A stretch of 64,000 nucleotides of DNA from Euptelea pleiosperma (lineage: Eukaryota; Streptophyta; Magnoliopsida; Ranunculales; Eupteleaceae), in assembly GCA_035048495.1 (NCBI GenBank), contig CM068544.1, positions 13,882,138 to 13,946,137 on the forward strand. The letters run 5' to 3'. The translations under genes were made by a program, and so were the position numbers. The notes below the pieces were generated by a model. That model searched no databases, was not told the origin of the DNA, and was given only the letters and a program-made list of their open reading frames with translations. Shown piece by piece: positions 43,646 through 55,679 of this stretch (the first letter of the stretch is position 1; each line of letters begins with the position of its first letter).

Positions 43646-45716
43646 CAACCCCCAACCAGCATATTGCCAATCCTTGGCAATTAGTGCGAAATAAATGAGC
43701 TTAAAAGGTCTCTGCACATGCTGCACACTTTTTCATATTAGCTCAGGGAAAACACCGTTCGTCATATCATTGAATGAATGCAAAAATAGTTACATGTTAG
43801 CGAAGAGTTTGAAAGTTTTGGCAAGACTACAGACTGATAATCATGACCCAGAATAGTCAGACTCTGCGTGTGTGTGTACTCAACATTCTCATCATCCGAC
43901 AGTAAAGATTTTCAGATCTCCTCTAAGTTTTTATGCCTCGACCTCAAATCTCACATGTTTAACACTCAGAATAGAATCACACAAGAAGGGTTTTCTTCTT
44001 TTCTCTCAATTTATATGTGAGGAGATGTATTTAATATAAAGAGGCAAAAGATCTCACATATGTTTTATTTGAAGGAAGGACTCTTTAACAGAAGAAGATC
44101 TCATGATTGGAATACCACTTCACTCGGAAACGTCAGATCAAACTCTATAGCTTCTCTTTCTCCAATCTCCACATTTTATGATCATACTATCTTAGAATCA
44201 AGTAGGACTTTCCTGGGTTGTAATGAGGCTTAGGTCAGGTGTAGAGAGATAAAGGAATACAGGATTTCAAAGATCTTGAGAGGATATTGTCATTTTCTTG
44301 AATTTTTCCTGCGACGTAACACCATTAGCTGGTTCTTTTTCCTTTTTTTTGTATTTTTCTCTTTTTCTTGATATTTTTGAGACTGCTCAATTTCTTTTCA
44401 GCTCTTTTCATACTTTCTTTCCATATTTTGTTTTCAGCTTGAACCACTTTATTTTCCTTTTGATTCTTCTTCTTTACTTTTCTTTTCACGGTACACCCAT
44501 ATCAGTTATTCTTTTGTTCATCTCAAAATAAGGGTAGACAGTCATGCTTCGTAGCTAGACTAGATTTTAGGTTGATGGGTTTACACAGAAAAGGCTTTTA
44601 TAGAATGGCTCAAGGGGTTTCTAGTGAAGTATAATTCAGGTGAGTAAAAAGGCTGAATGGTTCAGAAAAATGGCCTAAATCATTTTCTAAGGTTTGCACT
44701 ATCATGTATACTGTCTTGACTGGATACAGAGAAGGTTCTGTTGTAATAATCCAATTTTGATGTTGTTCCGAGTTTTATGATCGAAGCAAAAGATAATGAG
44801 ATCTCTCAACGAATATTGCGGGCATGAAGAATAGTGAGTCATCCATTGACTCAGGATTATTGTATAACTCTCTGAAATGATTAAAGGCTCGAAAGCTCAC
44901 TGGGTTAGGTCTCCACAATTCTTCTCACAGGATCTCTAGAGTTTCAAAACTTAGGATGACTCTGATGTTGATAGTGTGCAATTGTGCCGAATCTGAGTTT
45001 TTCTAAGTTTTCAAACCTGCTGTAGTCACGCTTGAATTGACTCAACGCTAACTTTAAACAAAAATTGACATCCTCAATACTGACTTAACGGAGGTTTTCA
45101 GCCAATCAAAGTCAGGGTATTTGACACATTTTTGAAATTCTAGAAAACTTTTGGAGAACATCGGAAGTCACCCAAAAAACTTTTTTTTTTTTTTTTTTAT
45201 CAAAATGAAGACATGAGTTTTGGTAAATACCCACCCCCAACCAAAATATAGCACCGTCCTCGGTGCTCATGACCGGGACATAAAATGATAACAAATCAGT
45301 GATGATGATGCAAAGATTCAGGAAGGATGTTACCAAGTCGGCAGAAACTCGACAGTGTGTGATACCTGATGATCGGAAGAATGAATGTACCTGCATTGCC
45401 AAAGATATAACAATAATTACAAATGCATGAGACTCATGTACTCTAGGAATACCGGAATTGCCTTTCCGAAAGCGCTAAGTTTTACGTCTTCAGCCAGACA
45501 TGACGGGGGTATATCAAGTACCCCCAACCAGGATAAAACTCATGGAGACTGAGTGAATCTGCAGTCTTCCTGACACCTAAGGTGGAACGGAAACAATTAT
45601 CCTATCCCTTGTCTAGGTATACCTGTGTAGAACAGGTCTTTCTCAGTGTAAATTGAGAGAAGGGCATTGAGCTCTCTGAGCAGACTGACAAAAGTACGGA
45701 GTTGATCTAGGAGGGA
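43646..45716 (-). other. 3' UTR of element D with remnant ORF end
   Basis: Collinear on the minus strand with the C 3' UTR, from the polypurine-like GGTTGGGGGTTG beside the LTR to CACTCAGTCTCC near 45555. Between there and 45716 lies the former C-terminus of the ORF, now beyond a stop. The variable slot holds a T tract at 45181-45198. Confidence 0.8.
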
Positions 45717-46778
45717 TCAAAGCTTCTCAGTAAAGATTGAGAGGAGAGTAGGAGCGGTTTCTCTGACCGTGGTTAGCAGAGCCGCAAACTCATTGAGTTT
45801 TGCGGGAATGTATCTGAATGGAGCAGACTCCTGCAGATCAGTAATACCAGAAATGTTGGACTCCGAGATGAAGTCAGACTCACAGTGTTCATGACACTTG
45901 GATAATATATCTTCGGGAGAATCCTGAGTTAGACTCTCTACGGCACACGGGTCATCGAAAATATCGACGTAGGGTGACGGGTGAAAACTGTTGACCTCTT
46001 TCTCGATGTTTCCTGATGTGATAGGGATGTTCCAATCCCTGTACTCAATATGTTCCTCCTCGATAGGGATCGGTAGGTCCATGACAGCGGGAGGCCCATT
46101 TTCTAGACATGGCTCATCAGTAGGAATGTCTGCATTCAGAGCAGAGAGAGAATTATCAGAGATAGAGATGGGACTAAGTTCCTCTGTGCTCAGTCCAGAA
46201 GTTGGTGCTGTTAAGGGCACCAAAGATTGAGACTCGGGTTCATCACAATTGTTGCACAATCCAAGGGAGGTGGGGAGGAACGGTAGATCTATGACAGCAG
46301 GGATCCTACGATCGAGACAAAACTCAGTGTCATGATGATCATTTTCAGGGTCCAGGTTAGAAGCAGCAGTGGGAGAGTGAGAAATAGGTTGCTCTGAGGT
46401 AGGTTCAGGATGTGGTGCTTTTAAAGGCACCGAAGAAGGAAACACTGGCTCCTCAATAGTCTGGCTCGATCTAGGGGTGGGTACAACTTCTATTTCTTCC
46501 TCACAATGGTGGTACTGGGTCCAATTGTGCGGCTCCTCATTATAGATAGTGGCCATATCATTCTCCTCAGGATAGGCTATTGGTGGACTAGTGAAGTTGA
46601 CTTCCTGTCTCTCATTTTCTAATTGAACTAGACGTTGCTCGAAGCTTTCCATAGATTGCTGTTGTTGGTGCTCTAGCTGGGCAATGTACTTAGAGAGAAG
46701 TTCCTCTAGACCAGGGTTAGTAGCCAACGGAGGTAGTTCAACCAAGGGGAGCTGAGGTGCCACCTCTTGATTGTAGTC
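45717..46778 (-). pseudogene. C-terminal part of the unknown ORF, element D
   Basis: Homologous to residues about 190-545 of the C protein. It shares the Gln-rich coil (with QQQQYFQ missing), the acidic linker with VPLKAP/VPLTAP and DLP repeats, and the first FTEKL repeat. It stops at TGA (45717-45719) right after FTEKL, so the last two leucine repeats are cut off. Its upstream half lies at 49518-50081, beyond solo LTR 11. D's ORF is therefore interrupted and shortened. Confidence 0.85.
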
Positions 46779-48518
46779 TGAAAGTAGGGTTTTTCCGCGT
46801 CGTTGTTTACGAAAACCCTAGAATCAACAAGATTTGTAATTTGATCCGAGCCTCAAAATTCCTGCAAAATTATAGGCTTTGTATAGGGATTCATGTCGGA
46901 TGTCGATCCGCACTCGGGATTAGTCGGATTAGCGCGAGTAAGAACATAAAATGACAGATAATATACAAGAGAAATGTGGAAAGATGAGAATGGCGAGTCG
47001 AGATTAAAAACACATCCAAGAGATCCAGAGAAGACTAAAATTATCAAACTCAAATTGCATTAATTAAACTGTTGCTTACATGAAATAAATGACAGAAATA
47101 AATAAAGCGGTAAATTTATTCTAGAAAGCATGTAAGAAAGCATGTAAAAAGAGATTTTAGAGAGAGAGGAAGAAGGTAGAGAGAGAATTTTCACACCTCG
47201 GTCGTTTACCGGCCGATAAGGTAGAGGTGAGAGAAAAACTCACCCTCTTGCATTCACCGAACGGAGTCAGTGGTGCAAAAAGGCGATCAGCCTGGGGATT
47301 CTAGAGAGAGAAAATAACCTCACACACTTACCATTGGAGTAGATCGGTGATCGGAATACGCAAGTGATTGTGACACTCCGGCCAAGGTTCAAGCATGGAG
47401 AAGGATCGTCATGAAGATGGCCAATGAAGGTGGTACTTGATCGGTGAGTGCTTCGGCCCGGGCGGCATTAGTGGAGCGGAGTGGTTCTCGGCCAAGGAGT
47501 GGATCGGGCAGCATGGAAGATGATGACTGTTGAAGTACCAGCCACGTGGTGGCTACAGTGAATGGTGGGCCATAAATATGGAATGCTAAGAAGAAGGTGC
47601 ATGGCAACAAGAAGGCGGGCAACAGGTGGTTGCTAGTTGTTGATCGGAGAAGAGGGAGGAGCTGCTAGTGCATTGGGAAGCATGTAAGAAAGCTCGCAGC
47701 GAGGAGATCCAGGCCGTTTGGAGGCTGCCCTTGGGAGCTTGCTGGTTGGGGTATGAGGAGCCTGACTGATCTGGCCATTGAGATGAGGCAGCAAGTCATG
47801 GACCTTGACTTCCACGTTGAAAGGTGGTGGCGGTGCTCATGCTGTCGCAATGGTGGAGGAGAGGACGGTGGTAGGATCAGCAACACGTGGTGGCTGTTGT
47901 TGGAAGAAGACGCCGGAGTTGCAGGTTGGCTGGCCGGAGTGCAGCAACGTGAAAGAAGTTGGAAGATAGAATGCTAACGTGGAGAGGAGGCAGCAAAGTG
48001 CGTGAAGAGCACGCCCAAAGGAGCGCACAGCCAGGGGAGAAGAATCCGACCTGTTCGTGAGATAGGGGAGGAGCTGAGGGGCAGATCAATGGAGAAGCAG
48101 CACCGTTGAAAAGGGCTCTCCTCGCCGGAGTTTTCAGCACGCACAGGCGGTGGTGCGTGGGCAGCAACCGAAGTTGCAATAGCTTGGAAACCCATTGTTG
48201 GGTTCTGTGGAGGTGCTGGCGATCCAGCAGGGGCAAGGAGATGGAGCTAAGGTGGAGAAAAACGGAGTTGCAGATGGCTGGAATTCTGCAACTCCGGCGA
48301 GAAAACAAAAGAGGAGAAGATGAAGAAGACGAGAAGGAAGAAGAGGAGAAGAAGGAGGGGGAAGAAGGGGAAAACGTGGGGGGCAAGTTTTGGGGAAAGG
48401 AGAGGAGGAGAGGGATTAGGAGATTAGGGTTTCGAACCCTCTCTTCTCCCCTTTTAAAGCTTCCCTATTTCCTTTAATGGAAATAGGGAATTTTTGAAAA
48501 TAAAAAAATAAGAAAAAT

Positions 48519-48550
<32 letters not shown>

Positions 48551-49512
48551 AAGTAAAAACCTACTTTTCTATGGGGAATCTCCCCAATTAGTGGACCCCC
48601 CATTTAATTAAAATTATTTTGAAATTCGCGGGGTCCACTAACTGGTCGGACAGCGGGTCGATGAAGATGGGCCCGGCTACTGGCCCGTATGGATTGATGA
48701 TGTCCATCATCTCACAAGATGATGTGACAGACAGTTTGATGGCGATCGGATGGATGGTGACTTGATTGGGGCTCAGATTGGTAGATCGATAGATCTAGAG
48801 AGATCCAACGGTCCGATTGAAGATCCAATGGTCCGATGGAAGATCCAATGGTCAGAAAGCTAAGGGAGATGAGATAGAGCCGATGGGTAGGAGTTCTGGG
48901 GTTAGGTCAGTAGATTCGAGGATTGAGAGATGAAGAAAGAGAGAGAATAAGAAGAGATGAGAGAAAAAGTATCAAAAAAATGGAAAAAAGCACTGGCGGA
49001 GGGTCTGGAACCCTGGTCTTCACTGTGACCATCCTCACGCTTCTCCAGTAGAGTCGACTATCATTCTTTGCTGACTCATGTGGCTTTAAACGCTTTGGTC
49101 CGTCTCTTGGTCATTGGCTCTCCTGCTCTCTTCGTTCTTTGGGCCGGCTTTTTGGTCCTCTTATTCAGCCCATATTTTGCCCATATCTTCTAGTCATATC
49201 ATGTGGGCTCTTTAAGCTTTGATAATGGGCTTTCATGATCGATTTGGGCCCACAAGTCTCGAGAATCGTCCCATCGGGGTTTCCTGCGATAGAAGAAGCG
49301 CGTAATGAGACTTTATCAGAACGGCTTAATATTTAGACTTCCAAAAATGTGTTTAATGCATGCAAATATACCATTTCGTCCAGAAAAGTGTGTTCTACGC
49401 AACAGAAGAGACTCTTACGTAGAAAAGTATGTAAATAGAGTATTTTACGTAGGAGAATGCAATAACGCTAAAAGGATAATTGCTTAAAATAAGCACTTTT
49501 GAGCGAATATCA
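46779..49512 (-). mobile_element. solo LTR (copy 11) inside the D ORF
   Basis: 2,734 bp with perfect TSD TAGTC (46774-46778, 49513-49517). Sequence on either side reads continuously as the D ORF. It contains one intact hairpin with a 10-nt loop and a half-hairpin near 47912. The TATA block is TTTAAAGCTTCCC near 48455. Confidence 0.95.
48263..48296. repeat. LTR palindrome in copy 11
   Basis: 12-bp arms CGGAGTTGCAGA/TCTGCAACTCCG around a 10-nt loop. The loop has grown while the arms stayed perfect. Confidence 0.85.
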
Positions 49513-49517
49513 TAGTC

Positions 49518-50081
49518 CGACTGGGTATGAAAGTTGTAAGGCAAAGTGGAGTCTGGGACTAGTTGCTGACTCTGAAAATCCTGAGGGGCCCACTGTTGAT
49601 CAGAATAGTCATTCTGTGGATATGACGGGTACTGGGATTGCGAGTATTGCCAGTCATACTCTCCATTGGGTTGATGGAACCCGGAAGGATAATTATCCTG
49701 CGGCAGTTGCTGCGAGAGGGTAGACTGTTCCCAACCAAAGTTATGGTGACTCCTATTATCCGGATAATAAGTGTTGTCATAGGAGGTCTGTATTGGAGAT
49801 GGAAAGGTACAGACATCTTGCTGGATAGGAGGGTAATATCCTACAGACTGGGAATGGTGCACAGGTTGCTGGACCGCGGCACGAAGGGCAGAGACTGAAT
49901 TTTTAAGCTCTTGGAGTATAGAATTGTACTCCGGATCTCGGTGATTATCATACCCTGTAGAAGTGTGCGAGACTGGAGTATCATGATGATACGCAGAATT
50001 GTCATACCATTGTTGAGAGTGATCACCTCGATTCTCACAGAAACTGTAGTAAGTCTCATACAGAGGCCGTTCATCTGCCAT
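49518..50081 (-). pseudogene. N-terminal part of the unknown ORF, element D
   Basis: 188 codons from MADERPLYETYY to HTQSDY, differing from C at roughly a dozen residues. It keeps the Y/Q/S/N-rich composition and is open throughout. It is separated from its C-terminal half by solo LTR 11. The last 23 codons of the unbroken frame that follows are LTR sequence, not protein. Confidence 0.88.
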
Positions 50082-51856
50082 TAGAGGTGATAGAGGGGTG
50101 TGGTGGACTAACTCTCAGATCGAGTCAGTAAAAGGTTAGGATAGGTCCAACCGGGCTTCTACTTGAAAAAGCAAGCCCAAGATTTGGCAAAAAGTTGCCA
50201 AAAGGAGACACTGGAGTAGTGATTCTAAATGATGCACACCAAGCACAGATAATCCTATTCTAAACAATCAGGATATATTGTAGGCATTATCTTGTTAGTT
50301 TTGGGGTTAGAGTAGATTATGACAGTGGGCGGACCACTGGTTTATCTTTCAGCCGCCGGACTAACTGTATGCACTCAGAGGTTCTCACCAGGCTACACTC
50401 TTCAGAGCGAATCCTTTAGTACTAACTCTAGTCAACAACAAGGCAATCCGAAGCCTAGACAGACGTGCGGCACAATGGCTGTCTTAAGTACGTCCCAGAC
50501 TAACCGGATTGGTCAAGTGTATAAGAAGAGTGTTCCCTCGGGTTAAGCTAGGGTTGGTGCGTGTTCCTAGTCCACACGCAACTAACCGCCGAATAGTCCA
50601 AGATGCCACATCGAGCTCAGTGTACTTGAGTAGCAGGGACTTATGGGTGTGTTAGACAACAGGGACCCGCGCTCGTGGTCTTATTTCGATTGGATGTTAA
50701 GCGGGTTCGCTTTGTGTGGATTTTTCCTCGAACACCGGGCTAATTGGCTCTACTTCTTGATTCTTTTTATTATAGATGGATCCTGGGGATCAATTTCAGC
50801 TGGAGTGATGAGGTGGGTGATGAAATCCCACCAGTTGTAAAAGAGCTGGGTCTGCTCGATTAATGTTCAATTATTAACGGCCATGCCACGCAAATCGAAT
50901 AATATGTATGCGAAAGCAAGTAGACAAGCGGCAATTATTCACCCAAATTGCTCTGTATCGCACTCAAGGCGAGGATAGAGACTTACCTCCCGTGGGCCAC
51001 GCCACGGGGTCTCCTCCGTGGGTTAGAGAGGGGTATCCTAATGGGCTTGGGCCCGACTCCACCTCTTTGAGCTTTTGCTCTCTACCCACACTGGATCGTG
51101 TTCCTGCAGAAAAGTTAGATCGCACGGTCTAGGTAGTCGGGATTCTATTTGGAAGATCTTTGCCTTTTTAGGGTTCACAGAACAAGCACTGGATTTAGGC
51201 AAGTTTTTGAATTAATTTCCAAGTTCGATATGGGTTAAAATTTAGGAATTCCCAGATTGGAAAATACCTAGATTGGAAAGTTTCCCGAACTGTGGAGATC
51301 TTCCAAGAAAGATTTGATTGCGAGATCCCTTATAATTTTGGGAAATTTCCCAAAATTGAAATTTTGCTAGATTTGGGGTGTTTCCTTTTGCAGACTTTTC
51401 CAAATTCGGAAGATTTCTAAAGATAGAAATTCTTCTAAAGAGGAAACTTCTAAGAGGGGAAACCCTAATTTAGCAAAGTTTCAAGATTTTAGAATCTCTC
51501 CAAAAATTGCAAATCCTAGATTGGTGAGTTCTAAAAATCTGCAGAATATGAAACCCTAATTTTTTTGAATTTTGAATTTATTATTTTTTTGGTATTTTTC
51601 ACTTAATCTAGGGTTTCTAAAAAACCCTAGAACAAGATCTAGCAGTTATATGGAAAGCAGTAAAATTCCTAAATTATTACAAATTGCACTCGGCCTTTCG
51701 AGGCATTAAAAATAGTAATTTAAAAACTGCTAAAAATCAACAAAAACAAAAAATAGAAAGTTTCCCGAAAAGGTCGGGCTGGCCAAATTGAGCAGCTTTT
51801 CACTTCAGCAACTTTCCAATTCCGTCTTTACGTCCTTTTTCGCACTTCCGGTCACC
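50082..51856 (-). other. 5' leader of element D
   Basis: Non-coding and collinear with the C leader. The stem-loop and splice donor are present (donor GT at 50985-50986 on the minus strand). Confidence 0.8.
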
Positions 51857-51874
51857 CGAGCGGCAGCGGCGCCA
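51857..51874 (-). promoter_or_regulatory. primer-binding site (tRNA-Asp), element D
   Basis: Minus strand TGGCGCCGCTGCCG, 2 nt from the LTR end, same one-mismatch form as in A and C. Confidence 0.87.
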
Positions 51875-52808
51875 TTTGAAAGTATGTTTTTTTCGCGTCG
51901 TTGGTTACGGAAACCCTAACTTCAACATATTTTGTAATTTTTATCCGATTATCCTGCAAAATTGATAGATATTTGTATAGGGATTCGTGTCGGATGTCGA
52001 TCCTCACTCGGGATTAGTCGGGTTAGCGCAATAATGACATAAAATGACGGGAAATTTGCAGAGAATGGAACATAATTTTATTCAAATCAACTTCATTTAA
52101 TCAAAATTATCTTTTACAGCAAAAATCTGACAAATAATTAAACTAGAAAGCATTTTAATAAGAGAGGGAGGTAGAGAGAGAATAGAAAATCTAAAGAGTC
52201 TAGAGAGAGAGAGAAATAAAGAGATAAAAAGAGAAAAATATGGGCTAGAGAGAGAAAGTACCATGGTTTACCTCTTGGCCATGAGATGAGGAATTTGACC
52301 TCGTGAATAGTGCGTCTCGGATCGGCCATGGTTGGCCTTGGAGTTCGGCCCAAGATTGATGATACCCAACCCAAGGGAGGACGTGGATTGGTTGTTTGCC
52401 GGCAAGATGCAGACTTTTGGAGGAGAAGGGTGTCGAAAACTTGCTGATGTGGAGGACGATAATCACCCTTAGTTACTGGCAGTGTTGTGGAGGCGCTCCA
52501 CCTGTTGATCGTTGCGCTGGTTGAAGGAGGATGGAGGAGAGTGGTTGCTAGAGAATGGAGGCGTCTTTGGTGGTGGCAAATGGAAGGAGCGGTGCTAGGA
52601 GGAAGGCGATCCGGTGGCTAGTGGTGAAGGCGGTAGAGTTGAAGATGAAGGGGGCGGTGCTCCAGCAGTAGGTGACCAACAAGGGGCTGGTGCAAGTGAG
52701 GAGAACAGCGTTGCTGTTCGGTAGAGCAGCAGGTAGGCTACCTCCCCTTCTCTTTCTTCTCTTTCTTCTTTTTCTTTTTTTTGTTTTTTTATTATTCACG
52801 CCATTAAC

Positions 52809-52836
52809 GCCGGAGTTGCAAACCTGCAACTCCGGC
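52809..52836. repeat. LTR palindrome 1 in copy 12
   Basis: Same as 41503-41530. Confidence 0.9.
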
Positions 52837-53146
52837 CGTGATGTGAAGAAGAAGATGAAGGGGCGGTGTGGTGACAGTTGCAGCAGCAACTCTTTGAGGG
52901 CATCTCCCCTGTTCTTCAATGGTGGTGGTTGAGAGAGAGGCAGAACGGCAAGGAAGGGCACGAGGGAGAAGTGCAGGTGATGATGGAGGCGCTAATGGTG
53001 GACTGGACGTGCTGGTCGTTCCACTATGCTGGGCGGTGGTGAAACCTCAAGCGGGGAAGATCGTGGTGGAGATGGGTTAACAGTGGAGTCAAAAACATGG
53101 AGGATAGGTGAAAGAACAGCAACGTGGTTGCTGGTTGGTAGTGGAG

Positions 53147-53172
53147 GCCGGAGTTGCAGCTGCAACTCCGGT
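53147..53172. repeat. LTR palindrome 2 in copy 12
   Basis: Same site as 41841-41866; the outermost pair is G/T here instead of A/T. Confidence 0.9.
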
Positions 53173-53319
53173 AAGAACGTGAAAAGAAGAAGAAGAAGAA
53201 GAAGAAGAAGAAGAAGAAGAAGAAAGGGAAGAGAGGAAGAGGAAAGAAGAGAAGGAAGAAGGGGAGGAACCTCACCGTTGCCTGCTGTGGTGAGGACGGT
53301 GGTGGAGCACAGTTCGCCG

Positions 53320-53347
53320 GCCGGAGTTGCAGACCTGCAACTCCGGC
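53320..53347. repeat. LTR palindrome 3 in copy 12
   Basis: Same as 42020-42047. Confidence 0.9.
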
Positions 53348-54832
53348 AAAAGAAGAAGAAAACGAAGAAGAAGAAGAAGAAAAAGAAGAAGAAGAAGAAG
53401 AAGAAGAAGAAGGAGAAGAAGAAATAGAGGAAGAAGAAGACAATCCGCCCACTCGCCGGAAGAATCCGCCGGAAGAGAGAAGAGGGCCAGAGGGAGGAAG
53501 AAAGAAGAGGGAAAGAGGGAGAAAGAGAAAAGGAGAGAGAGCCCTCAAAGAAGAGAAGGCTCTCCTCTAATAGAGAAGCCGTGGGTTTCTTTTTTGGAAA
53601 CTCACGGTTTCTAAAAAAAATCTTTTTTTTTTTTTTTTTTTTTTTTATTTGTCTATTTGAACTTGCGGGCTTGGGCTCGAGGTTTATGGGCCGTTTGGCC
53701 ATGACCACTAGGCCAAGAGCTGATGCCACGTGTTGGCCAGTGGTTGGCCGAGAGATGACGCCACGAGTCGGCCAGTGGTTGGCCAATGGGAACGCTAAAA
53801 ATCGTGGGCCCAGAGTGCATCGGCCATGGGCCAGAAGGTAGGTGAGAAGGATAGTGGGCCACTGGGCTCGATGGATGTGGGTTAGGGTGCGTTTGGTTGC
53901 CAGGGGAGAAAAAAAATGCATTTTCCCCTTGAAATACCCATCAAGGAAAGATGTATTTTCCTTTCTTCAGAAATCGAGCTCTACGCTCTCAGCCACAATC
54001 AATCATCTGAGGCATTTCTCTACAATCAAACCTGCCTTAGGGACTGATATTTTACAATGGAGATCGGGTGGTTGATAGGATGGATGATTGACTGATCAGT
54101 AGCACGATCGGATGGTCGGATGCATAGAATTGATAGATCACATGGCGATCTATAGAGATTCAACGGCCCGATGGAAGATCCAACGGTCAGAAAGCTAAGG
54201 GAGATGAGACAGAGCCAATGAGCAGGAGTTCTGGGGTTAAGTCAATAGATTCGAGGACCGAGAAATGAAGAGAGAGAAAATAAAGAGAGATGAGAGAGAA
54301 AATATCAGAAAAAGTATTGGCAGAGGGTCATGAACCCTGGTTTTCCATTGTTCTTCACTTGAGCTTTGCCAGTAGAGCAGGCCATCATTTGATGTGGCTT
54401 TAAATGCTTTGGTCCTTCTCTTGGTTATCAGCTCTCCCGCTATCGTGGTTCCTTGGGCCAGCTCTTCGATCCCCTTGTTCAGCCCGTAATAAGCTCATAT
54501 CTTCTAGACATAGCCTGTGGACTCTTTAAGCTTTGATAATGGGCTTTCATGATCCATGTGGGACCACAAGTCTCGAGAATCATCCAATCAGGGTTTCCTG
54601 CGACAGAAGAAGCGCGTAATGAGACTTAATCAGAACGGCTTAATATCTAAACTTCTAAAAATGTGTTTAATGCATGCAAATATACCATTTCGTCCAGAAA
54701 AGTGTGTTCTACGCAATGAGATAGACTCTTACATAGAAAAGTGGATAATTAGAGCAGTTTTACATAGGAGAGTGCGATAATGCTAAAAGGATAATTGCTT
54801 AAAATAAGCACTTTTGAGCGAATATCAGAATT

Positions 54833-54842
54833 CTATAAATAC
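54833..54842 (+). promoter_or_regulatory. copia LTR TATA box
   Basis: CTATAAATAC begins directly after the GAATT target duplication of element D. Confidence 0.65.
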
Positions 54843-55640
54843 AACCCTTCTATGCCTTCTCTAAACACACACAGATACACAGAGTAACTCAATCTTCAAG
54901 AGAGAGAAGCAAAGGCTTGATTTATTAGAGTGTCCATTCGAAGAACAAGAAGCTTGTTACCATTTACATCTTGTGAGCTTGTTTTCTTCTTCATTAAAGC
55001 CAAGTAATTGATCCTTTCCTCAGCTTAGGTCTTCCACTTCTATATTCGACTTAGTAGTCTGAGTGTACCAATGTGACTCAACACCATTTGAGCAACTTAG
55101 GGTTTAGGGTGTACTAAATACTTCACCTTCTGTAAAGGCAGAAGTGTTGAGAATTAAGATCGGAGGAGTCGATCGACGGTAGGTTTGGGGTGTACCAAAC
55201 TGAACAAGTGGACAAGGCTTCTTGACTAGAAGGGCGCAGGTGGATTCGTAGCACTAATTCAGAGGACGTGGATGCATCGGCAGTAGCCTTTGGCTAAGGT
55301 TGGAAGCTATATTTGCAACAGTGCTGCGTAGGTAACCTTTGTTTCGTTTAACTTTTCAGTTAGTGATACTTTTCGTTTGGACGTAGTCCCGTGATTTTTC
55401 TTTGGCTAAGGTTTCCACATAAAAATCTCTTGTCTTGTGTGATTGTTTGTTTGTATTCCGTAATCTATCTTGATTAGATCAAACGACAAAAAGATAGTAT
55501 ACCACGGAGGTATATTCGATTTGAGTCGGTTGTGATAATCGTTTATTAAATAATTAAGGCATATGATTTTATTCCCTTACCACAAACCAGTAAAACTGTG
55601 TAGGTATAAATAATTTTAAATACCTAATCAACCCCCCCTT
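54833..55640 (+). repeat. copia LTR, remainder
   Basis: Continues the copia LTR after element D. A TATA box CTATAAATAC sits at 54833-54842, then a leader-like stretch (ACACACACAGATACACAGAG, 54864-54883) and a 3' part ending near AACCCCCCCTTCTAGG, as in SIRE-type LTRs. The exact end is uncertain because no tRNA-Met primer site (TGGTATCAGAGC) follows; it seems deleted. Confidence 0.7.
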
Positions 55641-55679
55641 CTAGGTATATTGGGTTAAAGAGAACAGACCGATAAAATT

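Larger units (their letters stand above)
40536..54827 (-). mobile_element. complete non-autonomous LTR retrotransposon D
   Basis: A 14,292-bp minus-strand element with perfect TSD GAATT, inserted in the copia LTR. It has LTRs of 3,110 and 2,951 bp, a tRNA-Asp primer site, a leader, a split ORF homologous to that of C, and a 3' UTR. A 2,734-bp solo LTR sits inside the ORF. Removing that solo LTR and one TSD copy gives a ~11.6-kb element of the same plan as C. There is no gag-pol. Confidence 0.95.
51877..54827 (-). repeat. 5' LTR of element D (copy 12)
   Basis: 2,951 bp. It has three palindromes at the same sites as copy 10 and the shorter (GAA)n arrays. The U3 is the private D type: no family TATA block, and inverted repeats CCGTGGGTTTC/GAAACTCACGG near 53580 and GAGAGCC/GGCTCTC near 53540. 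Confidence 0.95.
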
